DNA of 56,349 bases from Eubacterium sp. (GCA_017459945.1 JAFUBZ010000009.1:1-56349); one strand, 5' to 3'; positions 41,123 through 50,677 are shown, counted from the first letter of the stretch. Translations and numbers: made by a program. The notes: a model not told the origin generated them from the sequence alone.

Positions 41123-42040
41123 TCAGTGAAATGACGCGATGATCGCATCCGTCACCTTTTGTAATTCTTTTTTTCGCTGTGCATCCTTTGGAATCCGCCA
41201 TACCAGACAAAGATGATTTCCTCTGCCCTCCAACGGAAAACATTTGATGCTTGTTTCATCCATCAGCATGCTCTGATCTGCCAGCACGATTCCATTGTTC
41301 ATCCATAGATTAATGGCAAACGAAGACTCATCCGGCACATAGCAGGAAATGCGCGGTGTAAACCCGGCTTCCGATGCCAGCTGATTCAAAAGCTGCATAT
41401 ATCTGCTGTCCGTATCGGCAGAGAACACGATGAACTCCTCTTCCCGAAGATCGGCAAATGTGAGATTCTTTTTTTTACTCAGCGGATTTTCCTTTGGGAT
41501 AAACACCGCCAGATCCGATTCCTGCACGATGCACCAGTCGATGTCCGCAGGCTTTTCATCCGGCAGAATGTGCCCGGACACCAGAACGATGTCCACTTCC
41601 CCGTCCCGCAGACGATCCCATGCCGTACTTTGCGGGCGACTTTCAAAGTGCACCTTGATATTTTCAGGCAATGAATGATATGCCTCTCTCAGACGCTCCA
41701 GATGATCCGACGGCATCAGATATCCGACGCCGATCACAAACCGGCTCATAACACCTTCCTGCTGTACACTGGCATCCTCGATCGAATTTTCAAAATACTG
41801 CAAAAGATTCGACCACTGCACGTAGAGCTCACGTCCGGCAGGCGTCAGCTGCAGCTTCCCCTTATCCCTTAAAAACAGGATCAGATCCAATTCCTTTTCC
41901 AGGGTCTGTATTGTTTTTGTCACCATCGGCTGCGTCACATGCAGCTCCGCCGCAGTTTTGGAAAAACTGCCGGTTTCTACCGCCAGGAGAAAAATCCTGA
42001 TGTGATTCAATTTGATGTTAAAAAGGTCGATCTGCTTCAT
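41123..42040 (-). CDS. LysR-family transcriptional regulator
   Basis: A 305-residue regulator with HTH (NHIRIFLLAVETGSFSKTAAELHVTQPMVTKTIQTLEKELD) and effector domain (SRFVIGVGYLMPSDHLERLREAYHSL). AAGGA lies before the ATG. It follows the homocysteine methyltransferase-like gene by 12 nt on the same strand and precedes the methyltransferase at 39869-40978. It may regulate either or both. Effector unknown. Confidence 0.92.
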   Translation of the reverse strand: MKQIDLFNIKLNHIRIFLLAVETGSFSKTAAELHVTQPMVTKTIQTLEKELDLILFLRDKGKLQLTPAGRELYVQWSNLLQYFENSIEDASVQQEGVMSRFVIGVGYLMPSDHLERLREAYHSLPENIKVHFESRPQSTAWDRLRDGEVDIVLVSGHILPDEKPADIDWCIVQESDLAVFIPKENPLSKKKNLTFADLREEEFIVFSADTDSRYMQLLNQLASEAGFTPRISCYVPDESSFAINLWMNNGIVLADQSMLMDETSIKCFPLEGRGNHLCLVWRIPKDAQRKKELQKVTDAIIASFH

Positions 42041-42052
42041 TTTTTCTGATCC

Positions 42053-43453
42053 TTATTGAAAAATCAGCTCCCTGCGTAAAACACCGGCCTCATCTGCCAG
42101 ATCAAGTACTGCTTCTTTCAATGCTTCCGGCACACAGACGACCGCACCGTATTTTTTGACAACCGGCAGGATACTCTTTATCTGCTCTGCATCTGCATCT
42201 GTCAGGTTCACCATCGCCTTTCCGTTCACAACACGAAGTGCTTCCCGTACTGCATCCGGATCTGTACTCTGGATTGAAAGCGGAAGCATATTCAGGTTCT
42301 GCAGCTCAATGATCGCCTGCTTCATCATCTGCGGTTCATCCACATCCTCTGCCGCAAGCTTTATGTTCAGGATCTCTGCGCCGTCATCCGCATCGTCGTC
42401 TGCCAGATCCATGACGCTGTCCACAAATCCATCCTGCAGATCCGCCAACAGATCTTCATCCTGTGTGGCGTCGATCGACGTACCCAGATCAAAATCACCG
42501 TCCGTTACATCAAGGTACATCTGACTGGATGCGACAAGTGCCCTATCTTTTGGCTGACATGCTGACACCGCATCCGATCCGTCCATTTTATCTTTTGCCA
42601 CATCCCATGCGGCACGGATATGATCCGGTGTCGTTCCACAGCATCCGCCGATCACACCGACCCCCGGAATCTTTAAGATTTCTTCCATTTCCTTTGCAAA
42701 ATCTTCAGCCGTCACATCATAGACCGTCATGCCGTCAACCATATGCGGCAGTCCTGCATTCGGTTTCACGATCAGCGGCACCGACGCATATTGTGAAAGG
42801 ATCTCTACAGATGCTTTTGCCGCTTCCGGTCCGACGCCACAGTTTAATCCCAGCGCGCTTACGCCAAGACCTTCCAGCATCGCAACGACGCACTCCGGTG
42901 ATGCGCCCGACATCATCCTGGCACCGGCGTCATAAACTGCTGTCGCAAACACCGGCAGATCACAGTTTTCTCTCGCTGCTACGACCGCCGCTTTCAGTTC
43001 ATAGATATCATTCATCGTTTCGATCCAGATCAGGTCCGCTCCTGCATCCGCACCGATCCGAACCATCTTTGCAAATGACTCCACTGCCTCATCAAACGGA
43101 AGCATTCCCATCGGCGGAAGGAGCTTTCCGGTTGAGCCGATGTCCAGCGCAACAAATGCGTCCTTTCCGGATAATTCCACTGCCTTTTTTGCGTTTGCGA
43201 CACCCGCGCGGATCACCTGCTCCATTTCTGCTTCATCATCATAATGATAAACATTCGCGCCAAATGTATTTGCAAGAATAATATCCGCTCCTGCATCCAG
43301 GAACGACTGATGGATCTCAATCACGTCTTCCGGATGCGCGACGTTCCAGCGCTCCGATAGTTCTCCCGGCCCCATACCGTGTTTGATCAGCGCGGTTCCG
43401 AATCCGCCGTCTGCACAGATCATTCTTTTTTCCAGCAATTCCAGAATGTTCAT
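42053..43453 (-). CDS. Homocysteine S-methyltransferase-family protein with degenerate C-terminal domain
   Basis: A 466-residue protein. Residues 1-300 are the MetH/BHMT barrel, with ADGGFGTALIKHG, ILANTFGANVYHYD, the zinc-ligand cysteine in GLNCGVGP and the CC pair in GGCCGTTPDHI. After an Asp-rich linker (DLADDDADDGAEIL), residues 315-466 look like a shortened MetH-type pterin (methyl-tetrahydrofolate) domain without clear binding motifs. Homocysteine as acceptor is likely from the barrel. Methyl donors could be methylated corrinoid protein or a methyl-thiol/onium compound. RBS AAGGAATGAGG. It shares a transcript with the LysR gene downstream. Confidence 0.85.
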   Translation of the reverse strand: MNILELLEKRMICADGGFGTALIKHGMGPGELSERWNVAHPEDVIEIHQSFLDAGADIILANTFGANVYHYDDEAEMEQVIRAGVANAKKAVELSGKDAFVALDIGSTGKLLPPMGMLPFDEAVESFAKMVRIGADAGADLIWIETMNDIYELKAAVVAARENCDLPVFATAVYDAGARMMSGASPECVVAMLEGLGVSALGLNCGVGPEAAKASVEILSQYASVPLIVKPNAGLPHMVDGMTVYDVTAEDFAKEMEEILKIPGVGVIGGCCGTTPDHIRAAWDVAKDKMDGSDAVSACQPKDRALVASSQMYLDVTDGDFDLGTSIDATQDEDLLADLQDGFVDSVMDLADDDADDGAEILNIKLAAEDVDEPQMMKQAIIELQNLNMLPLSIQSTDPDAVREALRVVNGKAMVNLTDADAEQIKSILPVVKKYGAVVCVPEALKEAVLDLADEAGVLRRELIFQ

Positions 43454-43518
43454 ACTACCTCATTCCTTTCTCAAACCTTATCCCCTGTTCCAAACCGGCT
43501 GTATCTTTCTGTCTCAGA

Positions 43519-44523
43519 TTACAGCACGAATCCCAGCACACCTTTCAACACCGTAAACAGGATCATCATCACCCACACAACCCGGTACAGCATGCGGTTC
43601 GCCCGGATGATATCCTCCGGCTCGATCGCACGAGTCCGATCGCCGATCGTATCCTTTTTCACGATCTTTCCGAAATAGCTTGCGTCTCCCGCAAGCTCTA
43701 CACCTAGCGCGCCTGCCATTGCCGCTTCGCTCTGCGCGGAATTCGGACTTTTGTGCTTCCTTCTGTCCCGCTTCCAGACCTTTGCCGAAAGCTTCCTGTC
43801 AAATCTTCTGCCCCAGCTGCACAAAATGATCAGAACCGCGCAGATCCTCGACGGGATGAAATTCAGCACATCATCGATCCTTGCGGCTGCGGTACCAAAA
43901 TACTGATACTTATCATTTTTATATCCAACCATCGAATCCATCGTGTTCACGGCCTTATAGACAAAGCCGCCGACCGCGCCGAAGAGCATCATGTAAAACA
44001 GCGGTGCGACGGCTCCGTCGGAAGCATTTTCCGCAATGGTCTCAACCGTCGCCTTCGCGACCCCTTCTTCGTCCAGTGTTTCTGTATCGCGCCCGACAAT
44101 GCGTGAGACAGCCGTCCTTGCTGCCGAAAGATCGTGCTTCTTTAACGCCCGGTACACCGGCATGCTCTCATCCCGAAGACATCTGGCAGCCAGCATCCGG
44201 TAACAAAGCCAGCCTTCCACTGCGACGCCCAGGATCGGATGCACGCGGTAGCAGATCCACAGGATCAGGCCCGATACCACAAATGCCGTTACGATCACGA
44301 TCACCGCCATGACCGCGCCGCCTCGCCGTTCACGGTGTTTTCTTGCTTTAGCTTGCTCTCCGGTCTGTAGTTCAGCATCTGACACCGTCGGTCTCTTTAA
44401 CAGCCGCTTTTCCAGAAAGCTGATCTCTTTTCCGATCCAACGCACCGGATGATATAGTTTTGGCGGATCCCCCAGGATCAGATCCAACAGGAATCCGATC
44501 CAGATCACAACAACTGCTGCCAT
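43519..44523 (-). CDS. cbiB: Adenosylcobinamide-phosphate synthase
   Basis: Membrane enzyme that attaches aminopropanol (or its phosphate) to adenosylcobyric acid; 334 residues with several membrane segments. Family motifs are IGFLLDLILGDPPKLYHPVRWIG, MDSMVGYKNDKYQYFGTAAARIDDVLNFIP, and ENASDGAVAPLFYMMLFGAVGGFVYKAVNTMDS. GGAGG lies upstream of the ATG. It is the last gene of the cobalamin operon, 3 nt after the second cobU-like gene. Confidence 0.96.
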   Translation of the reverse strand: MAAVVVIWIGFLLDLILGDPPKLYHPVRWIGKEISFLEKRLLKRPTVSDAELQTGEQAKARKHRERRGGAVMAVIVIVTAFVVSGLILWICYRVHPILGVAVEGWLCYRMLAARCLRDESMPVYRALKKHDLSAARTAVSRIVGRDTETLDEEGVAKATVETIAENASDGAVAPLFYMMLFGAVGGFVYKAVNTMDSMVGYKNDKYQYFGTAAARIDDVLNFIPSRICAVLIILCSWGRRFDRKLSAKVWKRDRRKHKSPNSAQSEAAMAGALGVELAGDASYFGKIVKKDTIGDRTRAIEPEDIIRANRMLYRVVWVMMILFTVLKGVLGFVL

Positions 44524-44526
44524 CGC

Positions 44527-45192
44527 CTATTTCTCCTCCGATGCGACATCTGATTCTGCCTGTAACTGTTTTTCATTATCTCCCAGCGAATCCGGTTCTG
44601 TCTGCTGTCCGCCATCTATTTCCGCCTGCTGCGTATCATCTACTGGCTTTTCCGGCTCACTTCCAGCTGCGACATTTTCGCCAGGCACGCTAGCTGCCCT
44701 TTTTTTCAACACCTCTCCGACACCACAAACTACCCGGTGTACCTCCTTCGCTTCCTTCGCCAGATCACAGCAAGTGCGCCCAACCAGCTCACGATATCTT
44801 CTATCGTGCACATCCATCGGGATCACACCACAACCAAGCTCATTGACGATAAAGATCACATCCGGATTTTCCGAGACGACCTCCATCAGCTCCTGCCAGA
44901 TCTTTTCCTGCGTCAAAAGCATTTCCTGCTGGTCAAACACACGCTCATCCCAGCCGCCATCAGAATCTACAGCTATTCCAGCTGCATCTCTCTGTACGCC
45001 TGGCGTCGGCAACAGCTCTTCCATTTTCCGTCTGATCCAAAGATGCAGCTGATCCACGATCTGCACTCGCTTCATATCCTCTGCGCTGCAGCGGTCTCCC
45101 TGGATAATCAGCTTCTTATCGCTGTCCGTATCCATCAACCCATATGCATATTCACGCTTGCCCTGCCAGGCACCGCCTGTAATTAAAATCAT
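44527..45192 (-). CDS. Second, divergent CobU-like cobinamide kinase family protein
   Basis: A 221-residue protein. It has a P-loop variant GGAWQGKREYA and later FIVNELGCGVIPMDVHDRRYRELVGRTCCDLAKEAKEVHRVVCG, which align well with the guanylation part of CobU. The C-terminal 55 residues are a low-complexity Glu/Gln/Asp/Ser tail (EPEKPVDDTQQAEIDGGQQTE...). A separate, more standard CobU is encoded at 46208. Two CobU-like proteins in one operon suggest a division of labour or a scavenging role for an incomplete corrinoid. RBS GGAGG. Confidence 0.8.
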   Translation of the reverse strand: MILITGGAWQGKREYAYGLMDTDSDKKLIIQGDRCSAEDMKRVQIVDQLHLWIRRKMEELLPTPGVQRDAAGIAVDSDGGWDERVFDQQEMLLTQEKIWQELMEVVSENPDVIFIVNELGCGVIPMDVHDRRYRELVGRTCCDLAKEAKEVHRVVCGVGEVLKKRAASVPGENVAAGSEPEKPVDDTQQAEIDGGQQTEPDSLGDNEKQLQAESDVASEEK

Positions 45193-45334
45193 ATTGCTCC
45201 TCCAGTCCCCTCGATCCTTTGTTCTATCAATAATCTGTCTCTTGGCTCCTCACCATGCTTACCTAGGCAGATAAATCGAGCATTTTCCTTCATTTTATCT
45301 GTCAACTGCACATCCAGAATGCTCGACATGGCAT

Positions 45335-46135
45335 TCAAGCCGCGACATTCCACACCACGACCGCCGCGATCGCCATCGCGACCTCACAGACCTGCAGAAA
45401 ATATCCTGCCACATCGCCTGTCCAGCCGCCAAACTGGCGCTTTGCCATCTGCGGGATGGCGAACAGGCATACAAATGCCACGACGCATGTCGCGATTCCC
45501 GCAGGAAGATTTGCGATCAGCATGAAGACCACGCAGACTGCCATATAAAGACACAGGGCAAGCTTGGTCCGGTTCTTCTCGGCCGCCCCGGAAAACATCG
45601 CGTTCAGACCGTCCTTTCTTGCCGCCTTTTCACGGACAACAAGATACCCTGACATTGCACGGGATAAGACGAATCCGATCCCAAGAACCTGCAGACACTC
45701 CGTCGAAATCTGGTACCATGCGCCAAGATTGAGCAAAAGCAGCACCACCAGTCCGAGTACTGCAAAAGACCCGACATGCGAATCCTTCATGATCTCCAGC
45801 TTTCGCGCCGGCTCCTGCCTGGATCCGACCGCGTCGCAGACGTCCATAAACCCGTCCAGATGAATGCCGCCGCTGATCAGGATCGGCAAAAGAATCAGTA
45901 CGATTGCCGTCAAAAGCGAAGGCACCGAAAGCCATGCGCACAGCTTGCTGATGCCAAACACCACTGCACCGATCGCTGCACCGACCAGCGGGAAAAAGCA
46001 CATCACATAGCGCATGTTTGCCGCATCCCAGTCTGCCTGCGGCATCGGGATCCTTGAATACATCAAAAACGCAATCCGGAAACTGTTGCCGAAGCGGTTT
46101 TTATTTTGTTCTTTTTTTTGAGTCATATCTGACAT
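45335..46135 (-). CDS. cobS: Adenosylcobinamide-GDP ribazoletransferase (cobalamin synthase)
   Basis: Joins the lower-ligand nucleoside to adenosylcobinamide-GDP; 266 residues, multi-pass membrane protein. Signatures are FLMYSRIPMPQADWDAANMRYVMCFFPLVGAAIG, GGIHLDGFMDVCDAVGSRQEPARKLEIMKDSHVGSFAVLGL (the conserved D-rich active-site loop) and RQFGGWTGDVAGYFLQVCEVAM. It lies between the two cobU-type genes. A 142-bp gap without a gene follows it. Confidence 0.96.
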   Translation of the reverse strand: MSDMTQKKEQNKNRFGNSFRIAFLMYSRIPMPQADWDAANMRYVMCFFPLVGAAIGAVVFGISKLCAWLSVPSLLTAIVLILLPILISGGIHLDGFMDVCDAVGSRQEPARKLEIMKDSHVGSFAVLGLVVLLLLNLGAWYQISTECLQVLGIGFVLSRAMSGYLVVREKAARKDGLNAMFSGAAEKNRTKLALCLYMAVCVVFMLIANLPAGIATCVVAFVCLFAIPQMAKRQFGGWTGDVAGYFLQVCEVAMAIAAVVVWNVAA

Positions 46136-46207
46136 AAATCGTTACGTTCTCCGATCTCATAATTGTTCCCGGGCCAAGCATACGCTTCTCCGCTTTTACA
46201 GGAAAGA

Positions 46208-46798
46208 TTATTTTCTCTTCACCGGGATCCCGTGGATCACCTCATACACCTCATCCGCATATCTCGCAACCCACTGATTCGTCCTTGCAAGCAGCTTCCG
46301 ATACTTTTCTGTCTCCGCATCATAATCGATACCATCCGCAAAGATATCCCCGGTCACGATTACCAGATGCTTCGCCTGCATCAGGTGCTTCAAATCTGCT
46401 TCGATCCGCTCCTCCGGCGGTTCTTCCACCGTATCCACGGTCTGCATTTCCAGCACACTCTCATCGACCCAAAGATCCGGATTGTCCAGATCATCTGACC
46501 AGCCATCCGTAAGACCGTTCTCTTCTGCATAAAGCTCGTTCGCCACAAGATTGGGAAGGTCCTCGAGCAAAATCGCCTGCTCCGGGTCGATCTCGATCTG
46601 TGTCAGTCCTGCACCGCATTCAATCGTTTGAAACCCCTTCCCCTTTCGCAGCAGCCGATGCCGTAAGATCGTGCGCTCACTCTCCCTGCCGTAGGGAAGC
46701 ATCGTCGCAAAATACACGCGGTTCTCCCAGTCCATCATACGGCTCTCCGCATATTCTGATTTCCCGCTGGCGCTGCCGCCAATCACAAGAATGATCAT
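46208..46798 (-). CDS. cobU: Adenosylcobinamide kinase/guanylyltransferase
   Basis: Phosphorylates adenosylcobinamide and adds GMP; 196 residues. The P-loop is GGSASGKSEYAE, followed by the LEDLPNLVANELY and VIVTGDIFADGI segments and NQWVARYADEVYEVIHGIPV. The ATG is preferred over a TTG 48 nt upstream because the domain begins at MIILVIGG and a AAGGGA is present. An acidic segment in the middle (DDLDNPDLWVDES) is longer than in typical CobU. It is 72 nt after cbiA's end. Confidence 0.88.
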   Translation of the reverse strand: MIILVIGGSASGKSEYAESRMMDWENRVYFATMLPYGRESERTILRHRLLRKGKGFQTIECGAGLTQIEIDPEQAILLEDLPNLVANELYAEENGLTDGWSDDLDNPDLWVDESVLEMQTVDTVEEPPEERIEADLKHLMQAKHLVIVTGDIFADGIDYDAETEKYRKLLARTNQWVARYADEVYEVIHGIPVKRK

Positions 46799-46870
46799 GT
46801 TGTCATATCCCTTCTGCCATAATTTCTGCCATTGTTTTTCCGCCAAGCTGATAAAAACAGTTCTGTCCGT

Positions 46871-48295
46871 TTATCCCTGTTCGCCGAACTGCACAGCTCG
46901 ATCCAGGAAACGCTCTGCCACCTCCGGATTGGACGGATAATACAGATGCGGAAAGCCTGCCAGCATCGTCTCCGTCGCGATCATGCAGTCCCACTCCCGC
47001 TTGCCGGTCGGCTTTTTTGCCTGAAAAACGTCGCCGTTTAAGTCGGTATCAAAATAGTGGAATTCATGCGCACGGATCTGCGTCCCCGCAGGACCTGCCA
47101 TGGACGCCTCCTGCGCGGTCAACGTGATATAGCCAAACCGCTGTAAACGCGTCGTCCGCCATGCCTTTCCGGGCAGCGCACCACACATTTCATAAGAGTT
47201 TCCTTCCATGTCTTCCATCTGCTGCATCAGATACATGAACCCACCGCACTCTGCCAATGTCGGCATTCCACCTGCAATCGCATTTCGGATTGCCATTCTC
47301 ATGGACACATTCTCAGACAGCTGTTTCGCATACAGCTCCGGATATCCACCGCCCAGCAGAATCCCTTGTATGCCTTCCGGCAAAAAAGTATCATGCAGCG
47401 GCGAAAACTTCACTATTTCTGCGCCAAGCGCTTCCAGAAGATCCAGATTTTCATGATAATAAAAGCAGAACGCTTCATCTCTGGCTACTGCGATGCGGAC
47501 GCGGGGCTTTCCCGACATTCCCTGCATCGGCAAAATTCCTTCTGCTTCTGACACTTTCTCCGGCAAGTTCGCCATCTCTGCGGCTTTCGGTACAGCCAGT
47601 ATCTCTGCTCCCTCCGCCACCTTCTGGATCGCTTCCAGGTCCACCGTTTCCCGACATACATCTGCAAGCGCATCCAGTCTGGCACTGATGTCCTGCACCT
47701 CATCCGGCAAAAGCAGCCCCAGATGCCTGCTTTCAAACTGTGCTTCCTCCATCACCGGAAAATAGCCGAACACCTGAATGCCCAGCTCGCTTTCCAGAAA
47801 TGTTTTCAAAAGAGGAAACATTCCTTTTGTCACTCTGTTTAAGATCACACCGCAGATTCCGTGGTCCTTACGGAACTCCAAAAATCCCCGGATCTGAGCC
47901 GCAAGCGAAACGCTTGCACCTTTTGCATTAATGATCAGGATCACCGGCGCTTTTATCTTTGTTGCGACATCATAAGCCGACCCTTCCGTCGACACGCCAC
48001 CGAGCCCGTCATAGTATCCCATCACGCCTTCGATGATCGAAAGGTCTTTGCCTGAAGATCCTTTTTTCAGAATTCCGCGCAGCTCATTTTCATCCGAGAA
48101 AAACGGATCCAGATTCCGTGTCTCGATTTCAAAAACCTGCTCATGAAACAGCGGATCGATATAATCCGGCCCACACTTAAATGATGCCAGTTTCAGCCCC
48201 TCTTTTTGAAACGCCCTTAAAAGCGCACACGTAATCACGGTCTTGCCGCTGCCCGAAGCCGGCGCCGCGAGTAAAATGCGTGGAATGTTACTCAT
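46871..48295 (-). CDS. cbiA: Cobyrinate a,c-diamide synthase
   Basis: ATP- and glutamine-dependent amidation of the a and c side chains; 474 residues. The N-terminal dethiobiotin-synthase-like P-loop domain (LLAAPASGSGKTVITCALL) is followed by a C-terminal class I-type glutaminase with the nucleophile Cys in LAECGGFMYL. GYYDGLGG and FKCGPDYIDPLFH are family marks. An outer TTG start is less likely than this ATG, which is preceded by GGAGG. It overlaps the end of the cobK-cbiE-cbiT gene by 8 nt. Confidence 0.96.
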   Translation of the reverse strand: MSNIPRILLAAPASGSGKTVITCALLRAFQKEGLKLASFKCGPDYIDPLFHEQVFEIETRNLDPFFSDENELRGILKKGSSGKDLSIIEGVMGYYDGLGGVSTEGSAYDVATKIKAPVILIINAKGASVSLAAQIRGFLEFRKDHGICGVILNRVTKGMFPLLKTFLESELGIQVFGYFPVMEEAQFESRHLGLLLPDEVQDISARLDALADVCRETVDLEAIQKVAEGAEILAVPKAAEMANLPEKVSEAEGILPMQGMSGKPRVRIAVARDEAFCFYYHENLDLLEALGAEIVKFSPLHDTFLPEGIQGILLGGGYPELYAKQLSENVSMRMAIRNAIAGGMPTLAECGGFMYLMQQMEDMEGNSYEMCGALPGKAWRTTRLQRFGYITLTAQEASMAGPAGTQIRAHEFHYFDTDLNGDVFQAKKPTGKREWDCMIATETMLAGFPHLYYPSNPEVAERFLDRAVQFGEQG

Positions 48296-50645
48296 ACGCT
48301 CCTCCAAACGAAATGATCGCGATCGGGTTTTCCGCGCGCTGCATATGATACCTGCCGACCCGTTCTTCTCTGGTCACAGAAAGACGGATCACTTCAGACT
48401 GAAAACCGGTTCCGGCCGCTTTTGCGGATTTCATATCTGCTTCTGTTTGCGTATCTGCTGCAGACTGCACTTCTTTCGAAGCGCTTTCTTCCATCGCCTC
48501 CAACACCTGGCGCGCTTCCATCTCCGTCTCAACCGTCACCGTGTTGATCACAATGCGCACATCCGGATTTTTCGAAAGCAGCAGATCCACGATGGATTTG
48601 AGATTCCCCTTGCTGCCGCCGATAAAAGCATGCGTCGGAGCAGGAAGATCCTCTATCGCCTCCGGTGCCAGACCTTCTATGATCTCCATATTATCAAGTG
48701 CAAATCTTTTCCTGTTTTCATGCAAAAGCGCCACTGCCGCCGGGTTCTGCTCGATCGCATAAACCGTACCGGCATAAGCCATCCGCGCCGCTTCGACAGA
48801 TACCGAACCCGTTCCCGCGCCAATGTCATAGACAACTGCATTTTTGCTCAGGCGCAGCTTTGCAAGCGAAACTGTGCGGACCTCCTCTTTCGTCATCGGC
48901 ACCGTACGCTTGGGCTTGTCCGGCTTCCGGACGGTGTCTGACTGCTCCGCCCCGGAATTTGTCCGGTCTGCCCCGACCTGCTCCACTTTGGCTTCTGCCT
49001 GTTTCGTCCCGGCCATCACACGCAGAAAGTCTGCGTCCGGGATCCCCGGTGTCACAACCGCATTCTGTCCCGCAGGATTTTTGATCAGAACCGCATACGG
49101 CGCATCAACCGTTTCATTTTTCAGTTCATCCGGCGTGCCGATCAGCACTGTTTCATCCGCATAAGAAAGCTTACTGCCGACCGCCAGTGTCACTCTGTCA
49201 TATCCGCCGCCGATCAGCTTTTCACAAAGCTCCGGCAGCGTCTCTCCCGGCAACAGGAAAAGTGCTTCCTGCGTCCGCAAAGCCGAAAGCAGATTTCCCG
49301 CCCGGCCATGTCTGCTGATACAGTACACATGCTGCCAGTCTGTCTTTGCCTTGGCGCAGAGCACCTGCAGTGTCGAGAGCCCCGGCAATACACGTACCTC
49401 TTCGTCCTTCCAGACTTCCAGAAGTTTTGCCGCGCCACTGTAAAACCCGGTGTCCCCGGAAAGCGCCACAACGACATTCTGATACTGCGGATTTTCATCC
49501 GCAAACTGCTTCATTTCCTCCGGCTTCCAGGATTTAAAAGTCGGTTTTTTCAATCCGACCTTATCTAAAATCTCCAGCATCCGTGTCGCGCCGAACACAA
49601 CATCCGCTTCTTCCAAAGCCTGCTTTCCTTCTAGCGTCAGACCGCCTGCACTGCCCGGTCCGATGCCAAGAAGTGTAAACTTCTTTTTCGGTGTAATCCC
49701 GAAAAACTGATAGACTTCCCGCAGACAGGATGCAACTGTATCACAGACCATATATTTTTCAAAATATCCCGCTGGCGTGATATTTTTTAAAAGTGCACCA
49801 TCCTGTCCTGCGTCGATCGACGCCGCACTTCCCGGTCGGTCAATGATGATCAGACCAATCCCCTCTTCGGCCGCTGCCTGTGCCTTTTCCGGAAAACCGC
49901 CCTGCACACCGGACTCTTTCGTCACAAGCCACGCGGCATCGATATGTCTGATCAGCGCACGGTTCATTTCCAGCGAAAACGGTCCCTGCATCGCGATCAG
50001 GTGTTTTCCGGTAAAGCCAAGCTCTGCACATTCGCACACCACATTTTCCGTCGACAGTACACGGGCATATAAGCGCTCTTCGTACCCTTCCAGCTTCGTA
50101 AACGCAGGCAGTTCTTTGCTGCCGCAGGTCAGGAGCACATTTCCTTGGGTCTGCGCCAGAAAATCGGCTGCTGCCTCAGCGGATGCCACGTGCACGATAT
50201 TCTCACTACGCACAGCCGTCCCAGCCATCTGCTGCAGACTCTCCCTTCTCTGCAGCCGGATCAGAGCAATGCCTGCCTCCTGTGTTGCCCGCCGGATATT
50301 ATCGGACACCACCACTGCATAAGGATGCGTCGCATCGATCACAAGCCCTGGCTTTTCCTCCTGCATCAAAGCAAGCATCTGTTCCTCATCCAGGCGTTCA
50401 CTGGTCACACAAAGACGCCCCGTCTGATCCGCTGTCGTCTGATCCTGCACCACATCTGCCGCTGTTTGATCCTGCGTCACATCTGCCTCAGCGCTTTCAT
50501 CTGCCCCGGTGTTATTCGCATTCAAAAGCTCCCCGCCATATTCAGTTGCGGTAAACGCATGCACCGATGTGCCTGCTCCGCAAAGCGCCTCCGCCAGCTC
50601 TTTTCCTTCAATTGTCCCTGCAAACAGAAAAACATCTGTCATCAT
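48288..50645 (-). CDS. Precorrin-6A reductase / CbiE / CbiT three-domain fusion
   Basis: A 785-residue protein combining three steps of corrin synthesis. Residues 1-300 are CobK/CbiJ precorrin-6A reductase (DVFLFAGTIEGKELAEAL, VIDATHPYAVVVSDNI, LLTCGSKELPAFTKL), with a 35-residue Ala/Asp/Gln/Thr-rich insertion after GGELLNAN. Residues 325-540 are CbiE, the C5 methylase (FTLLGIGPGSAGGLTLEGKQAL, LSGDTGFYSGAAKLL). A charged linker follows, then CbiT near 585-785, the C15 methylase/decarboxylase (VVYDIGAGTGSVSVEAARM, AFIGGSKGNLKSIVDLL). CobL-type EC/T fusions are known; the added N-terminal CobK is less usual. Start chosen by AGGAG. Confidence 0.93.
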   Translation of the reverse strand: MMTDVFLFAGTIEGKELAEALCGAGTSVHAFTATEYGGELLNANNTGADESAEADVTQDQTAADVVQDQTTADQTGRLCVTSERLDEEQMLALMQEEKPGLVIDATHPYAVVVSDNIRRATQEAGIALIRLQRRESLQQMAGTAVRSENIVHVASAEAAADFLAQTQGNVLLTCGSKELPAFTKLEGYEERLYARVLSTENVVCECAELGFTGKHLIAMQGPFSLEMNRALIRHIDAAWLVTKESGVQGGFPEKAQAAAEEGIGLIIIDRPGSAASIDAGQDGALLKNITPAGYFEKYMVCDTVASCLREVYQFFGITPKKKFTLLGIGPGSAGGLTLEGKQALEEADVVFGATRMLEILDKVGLKKPTFKSWKPEEMKQFADENPQYQNVVVALSGDTGFYSGAAKLLEVWKDEEVRVLPGLSTLQVLCAKAKTDWQHVYCISRHGRAGNLLSALRTQEALFLLPGETLPELCEKLIGGGYDRVTLAVGSKLSYADETVLIGTPDELKNETVDAPYAVLIKNPAGQNAVVTPGIPDADFLRVMAGTKQAEAKVEQVGADRTNSGAEQSDTVRKPDKPKRTVPMTKEEVRTVSLAKLRLSKNAVVYDIGAGTGSVSVEAARMAYAGTVYAIEQNPAAVALLHENRKRFALDNMEIIEGLAPEAIEDLPAPTHAFIGGSKGNLKSIVDLLLSKNPDVRIVINTVTVETEMEARQVLEAMEESASKEVQSAADTQTEADMKSAKAAGTGFQSEVIRLSVTREERVGRYHMQRAENPIAIISFGGAYE

Positions 50646-50677
50646 TCCTTGCGCTCCTATTATACTTTTTAGGAATA

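Noticed and set aside
42463..43281. Long open frame on the plus strand (272 codons)
   Set aside because: It lies antisense to the clear homocysteine methyltransferase-like gene, has no RBS, and its composition (Pro/His/Arg/Ser-rich) is that of a shadow frame.
48243..48941. 232-codon plus-strand frame
   Set aside because: Antisense to the CbiT domain and cbiA start, rich in Arg/His/Phe/Cys, with no RBS; it is a shadow.
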